Assembly: GCA_910579865.1 (NCBI GenBank)
Contig: CAJTXA010000011.1
Location: 62,001-126,000, forward strand
From: an uncultured Lachnospiraceae bacterium
GTDB taxonomy: Bacteria > Bacillota > Clostridia > Lachnospirales > Lachnospiraceae
Direction of reading: 5' to 3'
Length of the DNA stretch: 64,000 nt
Positions within the stretch are counted from its first letter, which is position 1. Each line of letters starts with the position of its first letter. Of this stretch, positions 1 through 7,715 are shown piece by piece. Under the pieces are notes generated by a model, which worked only from the letters and a program-made list of their open reading frames with translations, was not told where the DNA came from and ran no database searches. The position numbers and the translations under genes are program-made.

Positions 1-178
1 AATTGTGCCAAGATTTCTTGCTCCTTTTCTTAGTTTTTGCCCCATTATCCTACCACAAAATGAATCATTTTACAATCCCAATTCGCTATCTATTTTGTTT
101 CTTTTTTATAGAAAACCCTTTCTTGCTTCTTTATACAATAATTTATATAATAGTAATATGAAAAAGCCAAAAAAATAA

Positions 179-433
179 TTTCAAAAAAGGAGAATTTATG
201 GAACAAACAAATGGTATCAAGAATGTGGTGCGATCCCTGCTGTATTTTCTTATAATACCCTTGAATTTCGAATTGAACGACCTGTAAAAGAAAAATCGCT
301 TGCTTGGGAACTTGCAAAAGAACACTATCTCTTTTGTAATGATTGTGCTGATTTTTGTACAGAAATTGGTTTATTAAGAGATATTGCAAGCAGTATTTGC
401 CAAGCAGACACATGGTTTTTTTGGTGGGATTAA
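179..433 (+). pseudogene. C-terminal remnant of a DUF4253 protein
   Basis: An open stretch without a good in-frame start begins after a stop at 176-178 and ends at TAA 431-433. Its translation contains WYQECGAIPAV, then NTLEFRIERP, then LAKEHYLFCND, and ends in WFFWWD. This order, with the terminal W-FWWD, matches the C-terminus of DUF4253 proteins as I remember the family. An ATG at 198 with a good ribosome binding site lies in another frame and gives only 25 codons, so the gene appears frameshifted and cut at its 5' end. The function of DUF4253 is unknown. The family call is from memory of the motif. Confidence 0.6.
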
Positions 434-439
434 AAATGA

Positions 440-482
440 GAGCATATAGAAATTAAAAATCTATATGCTCTGTGTGTTTTTA
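440..482. terminator. Intrinsic terminator, probably bidirectional
   Basis: A perfect 11-bp stem (GAGCATATAGA at 440-450, complement at 460-470) is followed on the plus strand by a T-rich run and on the minus strand by ATTTTTA. It lies between the DUF4253 remnant and the end of the HAD gene and can end both transcripts. Confidence 0.8.
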
Positions 483-484
483 TC

Positions 485-1102
485 TTATAAAGTAATAATT
501 GGATTAGCGGCAAGTAAATGCTCTAGTTCTTCTCTTGCTTGTGTATAGTTTTGAAATACAATCCCTGAAAATCCACAAGAAATAGCTCCATCTACATTTT
601 CTTTTCGATCATCTAAAAACACCGCTTCTTTTGGTTGAATTTGATATTGATTTGCCAAATATTGATAAATCTTTGGATTTGGTTTCATCATTTCTACCTG
701 ATAAGAAATAACCATTCCATCTACATCCGCAAGAAATGGATAGATCTTTGAATTTGCCTCAAAAGATTGTTGGCCATAATTGGATAAAATCAAAACTTGA
801 TATCCTCTTTGTTTTAAATCTAAAATCCATGAGTGCGAATATTCATATACTTTTGTAACTACTGTAATCTGATCCCAGAGAAGGTCGACCTCTTGTTCTA
901 AGCCAGGAACTGCTTTTTTAAATAGTTCCCGAATTTCTAAATTTCCAATTGGTTTTTCATCACATGCTTCCCATAACCCAGAAAAAATGTTCCTTTGAAA
1001 CTGTTCCCTAATTTCTTTTGAGAACCCAAGTTTTTTCATTCCGTTTACTGGATCAAATTCTACTAAAACTTTTCCTAAATCAAATATAACTGTTCGAATC
1101 AT
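485..1102 (-). CDS. HAD-family hydrolase (YihX-like)
   Basis: This 205-residue protein is a HAD-IA phosphatase. Motif I is FDLGKVLVEF near residues 7-16, with the nucleophile Asp8. The second acidic residue of classical DxD is replaced by Gly, as in the YihX/epoxide-hydrolase N-terminal branch. Motif II is LILSN (about 103-107), the motif III lysine is in MKPNPKIY (about 139-146), and motif IV is FLDDRKENV (about 162-170). YihX dephosphorylates alpha-glucose-1-phosphate, but substrate cannot be read from sequence here. It follows miaB by 23 bp and is probably the last gene of that operon, before the terminator at 440-482. Confidence 0.8.
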   Translation of the reverse strand: MIRTVIFDLGKVLVEFDPVNGMKKLGFSKEIREQFQRNIFSGLWEACDEKPIGNLEIRELFKKAVPGLEQEVDLLWDQITVVTKVYEYSHSWILDLKQRGYQVLILSNYGQQSFEANSKIYPFLADVDGMVISYQVEMMKPNPKIYQYLANQYQIQPKEAVFLDDRKENVDGAISCGFSGIVFQNYTQAREELEHLLAANPIITL

Positions 1103-1125
1103 ATTCTTCCCTTCTTATCTTTATC

Positions 1126-2574
1126 TTAATTTTCTTTTTCTCCAAGATAATAAAATCCTTTTGCTTTTATTAATTTTACTGGAACGATTGTTCCAATTAA
1201 TTCAATACTTCCTGGAAAATGTACGATTAGATTATTACTTAACCGTCCTGTTACCATTTCTGGATTTTGTGTATTTTGCTCTTCAACTAAAACAAATTCG
1301 GTTTTTCCAACTGCTTTTTCTGTCAACTTAGAAGAAGTTGTTTGTATCTCTGTAAGAAGTCGATGAAATCGTTCCTTTGCTACTTCACTAGGTACTTGAT
1401 CTGGCATATCGGCAGCAGGCGTACCAGAACGTTTCGAATAAAGAAAAGTAAAGGCACTCTCATATTGTACTTGCTTTACAACATCTAATGTCTCTAAAAA
1501 ATCAGCTTCTGTTTCTCCTGGAAATCCAACAATAATATCTGTTGTAATTGAGATATCTGGTATAGCAGTTCGAATTTTTTCTACTAATTTTAAATATTGT
1601 TCTTTTGTATAGTGCCGGTTCATCTTTTTTAAAATTTCTGTACTTCCTGATTGAATTGGCAGGTGAATCTGTTTACATATCTTTTTAGATTGTGCTATCA
1701 CTGCAATTAATTCATCTGATAAATCTTTTGGATGAGGTGTCATAAAACGGATTCGTTCAATTCCATCGATTGCTTCTACTCTTTGTAAAAGCTGTGCAAA
1801 AGTAATAGGCTGTTTAAGTGTTTTTCCATAAGAATTGACATTTTGTCCAAGCAGCATTATTTCTATGACTCCATCTGCTGCCAGTTTTTTTATTTCATTA
1901 AGAATATCCTCTGGATTTCTGCTGCGTTCTCGTCCTCGAACATAAGGTACAATACAATAACTGCAAAAATTATTACAGCCAAACATAATATTTACTCCAG
2001 ATTTAAAAGAAAACTTTCTTTGATTTGGTAAACTTTCTACAATTTCTGTTGTATCTTCCCAAACATCAATCGTTTGTTTTTGCGTTTCTATCTGTTTTGC
2101 AAGTAATTCAGCTAATTTATAGATATTATGTGTGCCAAATACAAGATCAACAAAACGGTAGCTGCGCTTTATCGTTTCTATTTCATCTGCTTCCTGCATC
2201 ATACAACCACAGATTGCAATTTTCATATTGGGATTTTTTCTTTTTAATGTCTGTAAAAAGCCAAGTTTGCCATATACTTTCTGATTGGCATTTTCTCTTA
2301 CTGTACAAGTATTGTATAAAACAAAATCCGCTTTTTCTGAATCTGTTTCTTCATAACCAATAGCCTTTAATACCCCAAGCAGTTTTTCCGAATCCCGTGC
2401 ATTCATTTGGCAGCCAAATGTAGTTACACAAGCCTTTGGCAAACGTCCCTGTTTTTGCTCAAACTCTTTTACCCATTTTTGGCATTTTGCTATATAGTAA
2501 TATTGTCTTTCTGGTTCTTCTATGGGAGGATCTAAATTTAAATCTATTTTATTAAACTCTATTTCATGATACAT
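1126..2574 (-). CDS. miaB: tRNA-2-methylthio-N6-dimethylallyladenosine synthase MiaB
   Basis: MiaB adds the 2-methylthio group to i6A37 of tRNAs that read UNN codons, using two 4Fe-4S clusters and S-adenosylmethionine. The 482-residue protein shows the N-terminal MTTase domain with TFGCQMNARDSE (about 52-63), TCTVRENA (about 90-97) and the third cysteine in ICGCMMQE. The radical-SAM motif CNNFCSYCIVPYVRGRE lies near residue 200, and a TRAM domain closes the protein (about 415-478). Length is normal for the family. It lies about 29 bp downstream of the barstar-like gene and is probably co-transcribed with it. Confidence 0.96.
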   Translation of the reverse strand: MYHEIEFNKIDLNLDPPIEEPERQYYYIAKCQKWVKEFEQKQGRLPKACVTTFGCQMNARDSEKLLGVLKAIGYEETDSEKADFVLYNTCTVRENANQKVYGKLGFLQTLKRKNPNMKIAICGCMMQEADEIETIKRSYRFVDLVFGTHNIYKLAELLAKQIETQKQTIDVWEDTTEIVESLPNQRKFSFKSGVNIMFGCNNFCSYCIVPYVRGRERSRNPEDILNEIKKLAADGVIEIMLLGQNVNSYGKTLKQPITFAQLLQRVEAIDGIERIRFMTPHPKDLSDELIAVIAQSKKICKQIHLPIQSGSTEILKKMNRHYTKEQYLKLVEKIRTAIPDISITTDIIVGFPGETEADFLETLDVVKQVQYESAFTFLYSKRSGTPAADMPDQVPSEVAKERFHRLLTEIQTTSSKLTEKAVGKTEFVLVEEQNTQNPEMVTGRLSNNLIVHFPGSIELIGTIVPVKLIKAKGFYYLGEKEN

Positions 2575-2603
2575 TTTCTTTTTTCCCTTCTTGAAATTCT
2601 AAT

Positions 2604-2876
2604 TTATTCTTCTAATTTTAAGCAAATTCTAGGATTTTCCTTTTTTGCTTGCTCAATTACTTTTATTAAATAGTTTGCATATCTTCCTAAATGCTTCTCT
2701 AAGTTGCTTTTTTGTAACACTTGAATTTCTGTTATCTCCTGAATTTCTGTTAAACAATCATATAAAGCATCCAAATTTCTCCCATACCACTCTGGCAGAG
2801 ATAAAGAATCTTTCAATATAGAATGAAGCATTTCTCGATTTTTAATTTCTGTTCCGCTTAAAATACAAATTTTCAT
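2604..2876 (-). CDS. Barstar-family ribonuclease inhibitor
   Basis: This 90-residue acidic protein has the barstar pattern: an N-terminal strand (KICILSGTEI), a helix, then LPEWYGRNLDALYDCLTE (about 27-44). This is the barnase-binding region of barstars, with the W-G-N-LDAL-DCL signature. The start codon overlaps the stop of the upstream RNase gene by four bases (ATGA at 2873-2876). Such tight coupling fits a toxin with its cytoplasmic inhibitor. By family knowledge it occupies the RNase active site and protects the producing cell. Confidence 0.88.
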   Translation of the reverse strand: MKICILSGTEIKNREMLHSILKDSLSLPEWYGRNLDALYDCLTEIQEITEIQVLQKSNLEKHLGRYANYLIKVIEQAKKENPRICLKLEE

Positions 2877-3469
2877 TCCTCTTCCTCTCCATATAAAAGC
2901 TCAAAGGATTGGTAATGATCTTCGGTATAATAGATAAGACCATCATTTGAAAATACAATCCGTTTTGCACCACGCTTTTCTGCTCCCAATGTATCAATAT
3001 CACACTCTGTATAAAAACGTCCTTCCTTTTCTGGTAAAAGTCCTTCATAATTTCCAAAACGATTGCCTCCAATACACATTCCAGGGGCAAAAGGTTCCAA
3101 AGAACCTCCTTTCCAACCCAATTTTTCTGCCTCTTTCTTTGTAATATAATTAGAAGGCAAGTGACCATAAAGAGAAAGATAAAAAGCAACCTCTTCTTTG
3201 GAAGAATAAACGCCATCTTCCGCCAACTTCATTTCTTCTAAATTTTCTGTTTTCGAATTTTCTGTTTCTGAACTCTCTATTTTTGAACTTTCTTTTTCTT
3301 CTTCTGAACTTTCTTCTATACTTTCTTCTATTGTATCTTTTATTTCTTTATCTATATTTGCTATTGTTGTTGTTTTTTCTACTATTGGTGTCTGTGGTGT
3401 TATGGCACTACAAGCAACCAATATAAACGATAAGAGAAATAATAGTAAAAATTTAACACCTTTTTTCAT
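2873..3469 (-). CDS. Barnase-like ribonuclease, predicted lipoprotein
   Basis: A 198-residue secreted protein. Residues 1-20 form a signal peptide with lipobox LVAC (cysteine near 20). A Glu/Ser/Thr-rich linker (about 21-85) is followed by a barnase domain (about 86-195). The domain shows YLSLYGHLPSNYITKKEAEKLGW, APGMCIGGNRFGNYEG, RFYTECDID, KRIVFSNDGLIYYT and DHYQSFELLY. The residues equivalent to barnase Glu73 (in ECDID), the catalytic Arg pair and His102 (in DHYQ) appear present, so the enzyme should be active. Membrane anchoring is the odd feature, since classical barnase is freely secreted. The inhibitor gene follows with an ATGA overlap. Confidence 0.88.
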   Translation of the reverse strand: MKKGVKFLLLFLLSFILVACSAITPQTPIVEKTTTIANIDKEIKDTIEESIEESSEEEKESSKIESSETENSKTENLEEMKLAEDGVYSSKEEVAFYLSLYGHLPSNYITKKEAEKLGWKGGSLEPFAPGMCIGGNRFGNYEGLLPEKEGRFYTECDIDTLGAEKRGAKRIVFSNDGLIYYTEDHYQSFELLYGEEEE

Positions 3470-3502
3470 TTTCTTTTTCCTTTCTTACTGTTTCAATATA
3501 AA

Positions 3503-3535
3503 GATGAAAAAGCAAAGCCAAAAAAGCTCTGCTTT
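3503..3535 (-). terminator. Terminator downstream of proA
   Basis: On the minus strand AAAGCAGAGC (3535-3526) pairs with GCTTTGCTTT (3518-3509), a 10-bp stem with one G-U pair and a T-rich tail. It ends the long proB-proA operon just before the barnase-like gene. Confidence 0.65.
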
Positions 3536-3539
3536 TCTT

Positions 3540-4781
3540 TTATTTTCGAATCTGTCCATTTCCATAAATTACATATTTTAAAGTTGTAAGTTCTCTCAAT
3601 CCCATTGGCCCTCTTGCATGTAATTTTTGCGTACTAATTCCAATCTCTGCTCCAAACCCAAATTCTACTCCATCTGTAAAACGAGTGGAAGCATTGACAT
3701 AAACAGCAGCGGCATCAATCTCATTTAAAAATCGCTCTGCACAACGATAATCTTGTGTAATAATGGCATCTGAGTGTTTTGTATGATATCGATTGATATG
3801 TAAAACTGCTTCTTCAAAGCTATCAACAATCTTAAGAGAAAGAATATAATCAAGGTATTCCATTCCCCAATCCTCTTGTGTTGCTGCTGTAATAGAAGGA
3901 AGAATCTTTCGTGCTCGTTCATCTCCACGAATTTCAACCTGTTTTTGATCAAGTCGTTCCTTTAATAAAGGCAAAAATTCATCCGCAATCTTTGCACTTA
4001 CTACCAAAGATTCACAAGTATTACATACACCAATTCTCTGCGTTTTTGCATTATCAATAATTTCTAACGCCATCTCAAAATCAGCCGAATCTTCTACAAA
4101 AATATGACAATTTCCAGTTCCAGTCTCAATTACAGGAATTGTACTTTGCTCTACAACTGTTTGAATTAATCCTGCACTTCCACGTGGAATTAATACATCC
4201 ACATAGGAATTCATTTTCATAAATTCTTGTGTTGTTTTTCGATTTGTATCGTCAATAAAAAGAAGTGCATCTTCTGGAAGCTGTTCCTTTTTTAATGCTT
4301 CCCGAATAATTGCTACAATTTTTTGATTCGAATAAATCGCATCACTTCCTCCCTTTAAAATACAAACATTTCCTGATTTAAAGCAAAGAGCAAATGCATC
4401 GGCTGTCACATTCGGCCGTGCCTCATAGATAATTCCGATTACTCCAAGAGGAACACGTCTTTGCCCAATTCGAAGACCATTTGGTCGAAGTTTCATCCCC
4501 GTTACTTCTCCAATTGGATCTTCTAAGTCAGCTACTTGTCTAAGTCCCTCTGCCATTCCTTTGATTCGTTCTTTTGAAAGCGTAAGACGATCTAGCAAAG
4601 CTGGACGCATCCCATTTTCTTTTGCTTTTTCTAAGTCTATTTGGTTCGCTTTTAAGATTTCTTCCGCTTGTTCTAATAAAGCTGCTGCTGCCGAACAAAG
4701 CCCTCGATTTTTTTCTTCACAATTTAATAGTGCCACTTGTAGTTCTACCGCTTTTGCTCGAATCCCTAGTTCTTGTAACAT
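3540..4781 (-). CDS. proA: Gamma-glutamyl phosphate reductase ProA
   Basis: ProA reduces gamma-glutamyl phosphate to glutamate-5-semialdehyde with NADPH, the second step of proline synthesis. The 413-residue protein is full length. It has the aldehyde-dehydrogenase-like fold with IYEARPNVTADAFALCFKSGN (about 124-144), ILKGGSDA, DVLIPRGSAGLI, the catalytic-cysteine region RIGVCNTCESLV (about 250-261) and the C-terminal GRxGL-like segment ARGPMGLRELTTLKYV. It is the last gene of its operon; proB lies four genes upstream on the same strand. Confidence 0.97.
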   Translation of the reverse strand: MLQELGIRAKAVELQVALLNCEEKNRGLCSAAAALLEQAEEILKANQIDLEKAKENGMRPALLDRLTLSKERIKGMAEGLRQVADLEDPIGEVTGMKLRPNGLRIGQRRVPLGVIGIIYEARPNVTADAFALCFKSGNVCILKGGSDAIYSNQKIVAIIREALKKEQLPEDALLFIDDTNRKTTQEFMKMNSYVDVLIPRGSAGLIQTVVEQSTIPVIETGTGNCHIFVEDSADFEMALEIIDNAKTQRIGVCNTCESLVVSAKIADEFLPLLKERLDQKQVEIRGDERARKILPSITAATQEDWGMEYLDYILSLKIVDSFEEAVLHINRYHTKHSDAIITQDYRCAERFLNEIDAAAVYVNASTRFTDGVEFGFGAEIGISTQKLHARGPMGLRELTTLKYVIYGNGQIRK

Positions 4782-4800
4782 ATAGGTTCACTCCTTTTTT

Positions 4801-5388
4801 CTAATAACAATAAAGTGCATCTGCTGCTTTCCGTTTCTGAATACATTCTTCCGTTAAAATAAGATCTGGTTGTATATCAAATATTTCAAAGGGGATCTGT
4901 CGAAATATTTGAAACTGATAAGCCAATGCAATTTTAAAATGCTGGTTTGGACGTTCCAGATAACGATCATAGTAACCGCCTCCATATCCAATCCGATGAT
5001 TTTCCTGATCAAAAGCAACTCCTGGCATAATCAATAATGCATCTGTATTAATAGCTAAAATCCCATCTACTGGTTCTAATACACCATAGATTCCAGGTTG
5101 CAGACGATCATATCCCTCAAAATAATAAAACTCCATTTTTCCATTTTCTACACGAGGAACAGCTACTTTTTTTCCATCTCCAAGTGCACGCCGAATAATC
5201 GGCTTTGTCTTTACTTCATTGCGAAAATCAATATAACAATAGATACAATCTGCCTTTTTATACTCTTCCATTTGAAGTAACTTTTCTGATATAGTAATAC
5301 TTTTCATTACAGCACTTTCTTCTGATAAAGACATCCGATAGCCTCGTATTACTTTGCGTACTTCTTCCTTTGATGCCATCTTGTTCAT
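4801..5388 (-). CDS. 5-formyltetrahydrofolate cyclo-ligase
   Basis: This 195-residue protein converts 5-formyl-THF to 5,10-methenyl-THF using ATP. Diagnostic features are the N-terminal KEEVRKVIRGYRMSLS helix, IYCYIDFRNEVKT (about 49-61), VAVPRVENGKMEFYYF, MPGVAFDQENHRIGYGGGYYDRYL (about 120-143, holding the glycine-rich nucleotide loop), and QPDLILTEE near the end. It lies between DUF896 (1 bp away) and proA (19 bp away) and must be co-transcribed with them. Confidence 0.95.
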   Translation of the reverse strand: MNKMASKEEVRKVIRGYRMSLSEESAVMKSITISEKLLQMEEYKKADCIYCYIDFRNEVKTKPIIRRALGDGKKVAVPRVENGKMEFYYFEGYDRLQPGIYGVLEPVDGILAINTDALLIMPGVAFDQENHRIGYGGGYYDRYLERPNQHFKIALAYQFQIFRQIPFEIFDIQPDLILTEECIQKRKAADALYCY

Positions 5389-5389
5389 A

Positions 5390-5605
5390 CTACGAATAAT
5401 CCTTTCTTACTTTCGATAAATCGGTAATTGTTCCATCTGATTCCTGAATCAAAACAGAATCCAATGTACCTTTTATATTGTTTTTAATAGCCTGAATATA
5501 TTCATAACGAAGCATTGCCTGCTCCTTTTTTTCCTCTTCTGTTAAACCTTCTTTTTTTGATTTATGATATAACTCGTTAATTCGTGCAATTTTTTCTTGA
5601 TTCAT
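5390..5605 (-). CDS. DUF896 family protein (YnzC-like)
   Basis: A 71-residue charged helical protein. IARINELYHKSKKEGLTEEE followed by QAMLRYEYIQAIKNNIKGTL is the DUF896/YnzC signature, a two-helix hairpin. The B. subtilis homologues are small cytosolic proteins; no biochemical role is assigned here. The start has a clear AGGGAGGTG-type ribosome binding site. The next gene begins one base downstream. Confidence 0.9.
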   Translation of the reverse strand: MNQEKIARINELYHKSKKEGLTEEEKKEQAMLRYEYIQAIKNNIKGTLDSVLIQESDGTITDLSKVRKDYS

Positions 5606-5635
5606 AAAACACCTCCCTATTTTAACGATATTCTT

Positions 5636-6823
5636 TTATTCTGTAAATAAACAAATTTCTTCCTGTTCTAAAATCATTACCTCATTTACCTTTGCCTTTT
5701 CCCGCAAAACTCGTTCTTTTCTAGGAAGCAGATAGACCTCGCACCAAACTCGTTCTTTTCCAAATAAGGCTTTTTGTATTTCTTCCACTACAGCAATTCC
5801 ATGTTTCATTTGAAGAATACGTTGTTCTTTTCCAAAAGAAAACTCTCCACAACGTTTTTGTATATTATAGAAAGAACTTCCCTCTTCTGTGTTTCGTCGA
5901 ATATAAGGGATCGATTGAATAATACAAGTATCTGCAATCTGTCCCATTTCGGTAATACCTGTTCTTTCACAAATTTCTGCCTTTTTTTCCTTATAATAAT
6001 AAAAAACAACTTCTTCTTTTTTTTCCTGCAAAAATACTTTCGAATACATCAAAACTTCTGCTTCTACATGCATATGAAGTAATGTTTTATCCCAACAAGT
6101 CTCCTCAATTACATCCATATAAATCGTTTGTTGTTTCAATAAAATATCAGAAATCATCTGTTGAATATTAAAAAATCCAATGCGTTCAGAATATACTTCT
6201 CGCTCTGCTAAAAATTGATAGCGGTTCTCCTCAAAAAGATTAACCCCTGTTTTAACTGCACAGATCGTTTTGGTTACCATTTGCATTTGTTCAATTCCTC
6301 CCTGAGAAAGCCAGGCATCTGTAATTGGAATTGCTTTTTTCTCTTTTATGCTATATAACTTTAATTCAAAATCCAAAAAACCAGAATAAGTTTCCATTTC
6401 ATTGCTTTTTATATACATATATTGAATTAATAAATAATTTTCATTTAGTAAAAATACAACTGTTTTTTTCTGGGAACCATAAAGAAGCATATTTTCTTTA
6501 TCTTCATAAAGAAATTCTATTGTATTTGTTTTTTCTTGATAACGATACAATTCTACCTTTATCTGATTTTTTTCAATCATATGACAACTGGTAAAATAGC
6601 AGCATCCTTGTATTGACTGTAGTACTCGAATATCCCAAATCTGGTACTTTACCATATTGGGGGCAATTTCTTCCTTTCGGTTTTCTATTATATCATAAAG
6701 TTCTAACCGTTTGGACAGATAATTTCCCAACTGTTTTGTCCCATCTGAGATACATAAAAATCGATTTTGACATAATGGTATATAATTGCTTCCCCTTTGA
6801 CTTTTAATAATACGTATCTCCAT
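5636..6823 (-). CDS. Hypothetical protein in the proB-proA operon
   Basis: A 395-residue protein that I do not recognise. It is rich in aromatic and charged residues and has no signal peptide or membrane segment. It alternates short predicted strands (for example FLCISDG, VFLLNENYLLIQYMYI, GCCYFTSC), which could fit a beta-propeller-like or all-beta fold, but no repeat is clear. The reading frame also has a GTG four codons upstream at 6835. I prefer ATG 6823 because GGGAGG lies just before it and inside the longer form. It sits between proB and DUF896 and shares their transcript, but nothing ties it to proline synthesis. Confidence 0.7.
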   Translation of the reverse strand: MEIRIIKSQRGSNYIPLCQNRFLCISDGTKQLGNYLSKRLELYDIIENRKEEIAPNMVKYQIWDIRVLQSIQGCCYFTSCHMIEKNQIKVELYRYQEKTNTIEFLYEDKENMLLYGSQKKTVVFLLNENYLLIQYMYIKSNEMETYSGFLDFELKLYSIKEKKAIPITDAWLSQGGIEQMQMVTKTICAVKTGVNLFEENRYQFLAEREVYSERIGFFNIQQMISDILLKQQTIYMDVIEETCWDKTLLHMHVEAEVLMYSKVFLQEKKEEVVFYYYKEKKAEICERTGITEMGQIADTCIIQSIPYIRRNTEEGSSFYNIQKRCGEFSFGKEQRILQMKHGIAVVEEIQKALFGKERVWCEVYLLPRKERVLREKAKVNEVMILEQEEICLFTE

Positions 6824-6858
6824 GCATCCTCCCACTTTTTTGGTAAAAAATTTTTCCT

Positions 6859-7692
6859 CTAATCCGCTAAATAGTCAAGCAGATCAAAATCTTTATTTTT
6901 ATGTGCAAAAAATAAAGTTCCAATCGGTTCTCCCCTTAATATCTGATAGATAACATCTGTATCCTTTCCATTTGCAATTACCATATCTGCACCAGAATCT
7001 GTAGCAATTCGAGCTGCTGCAATTTTGGCAGACATCCCTCCTGTTCCTACCGTATGAAAAGAATCCTTTCCCATTTCTAACAATTCTTCTGTAATCTCTG
7101 GAACAGTATGGATTAATTCTGCTTTTACATTTCGATTGGGATCATCCGTAAATAATCCATCAATATCTGACAATAGGATCAATAAATCAGCTCGAATTAA
7201 TCCAGCTACAATAGCAGAAAGACGGTCATTATCTCCAAATTCAATTTCATATGTAGAAACAGTATCATTTTCATTTACAACTGGAATCACACCTAATTGC
7301 AATAACTCTTCAAATGTATTTCTGGCATTATATCTGGAAAGTTCATTTACCATTGTTGTTTTTGTAATTAAAACTTGAGCCGAAAGCTGACTATATTCCG
7401 CAAATAACTTCTGATAAATCATCATTAGATTTGCTTGACCAACTGCGGCACAAGCCTGTTTTAATGAAATCTTCTTTGGTCGTTCCATCAATCCAAGTGA
7501 TTTCCTTCCTACTGTAATTGCCCCAGAAGATACTAAGACCACATCCATCCCTTGATTTCGAAGATCACAAAGTGCTCGTACTAATTTTTCCAATTTCTGC
7601 ATATTTAAGTTTCCTGTAATCTCATGTGTTAAGGAAGAAGAGCCTATTTTAATTACAATACGTTTTTTATTCTGTAACGATTCTCTTTTCAT
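6859..7692 (-). CDS. proB: Glutamate 5-kinase ProB (without PUA domain)
   Basis: ProB phosphorylates the gamma-carboxyl of glutamate, the first and feedback-controlled step of proline synthesis. Motifs of the amino-acid kinase fold are present: KRIVIKIGSSSLT (about 9-21), VLVSSGAITVGR (about 52-63), NENDTVSTYEIEFGDND (about 139-155, glutamate binding), LLSDIDGLFT, and GTGGMSAKIAAARIA (about 216-230). At 277 residues it ends after the kinase domain. The C-terminal PUA domain found in longer enzymes such as E. coli ProB (367 residues) is absent, as in several clostridial versions. Confidence 0.96.
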   Translation of the reverse strand: MKRESLQNKKRIVIKIGSSSLTHEITGNLNMQKLEKLVRALCDLRNQGMDVVLVSSGAITVGRKSLGLMERPKKISLKQACAAVGQANLMMIYQKLFAEYSQLSAQVLITKTTMVNELSRYNARNTFEELLQLGVIPVVNENDTVSTYEIEFGDNDRLSAIVAGLIRADLLILLSDIDGLFTDDPNRNVKAELIHTVPEITEELLEMGKDSFHTVGTGGMSAKIAAARIATDSGADMVIANGKDTDVIYQILRGEPIGTLFFAHKNKDFDLLDYLAD

Positions 7693-7715
7693 CCGATTGA
7701 TCGTCCTTTCTTAAT

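Noticed and set aside
90..413. Minus-strand frame of 107 codons at the window start
   Set aside because: It lies opposite the DUF4253 remnant and encodes no recognisable pattern; it is a shadow of that frame.
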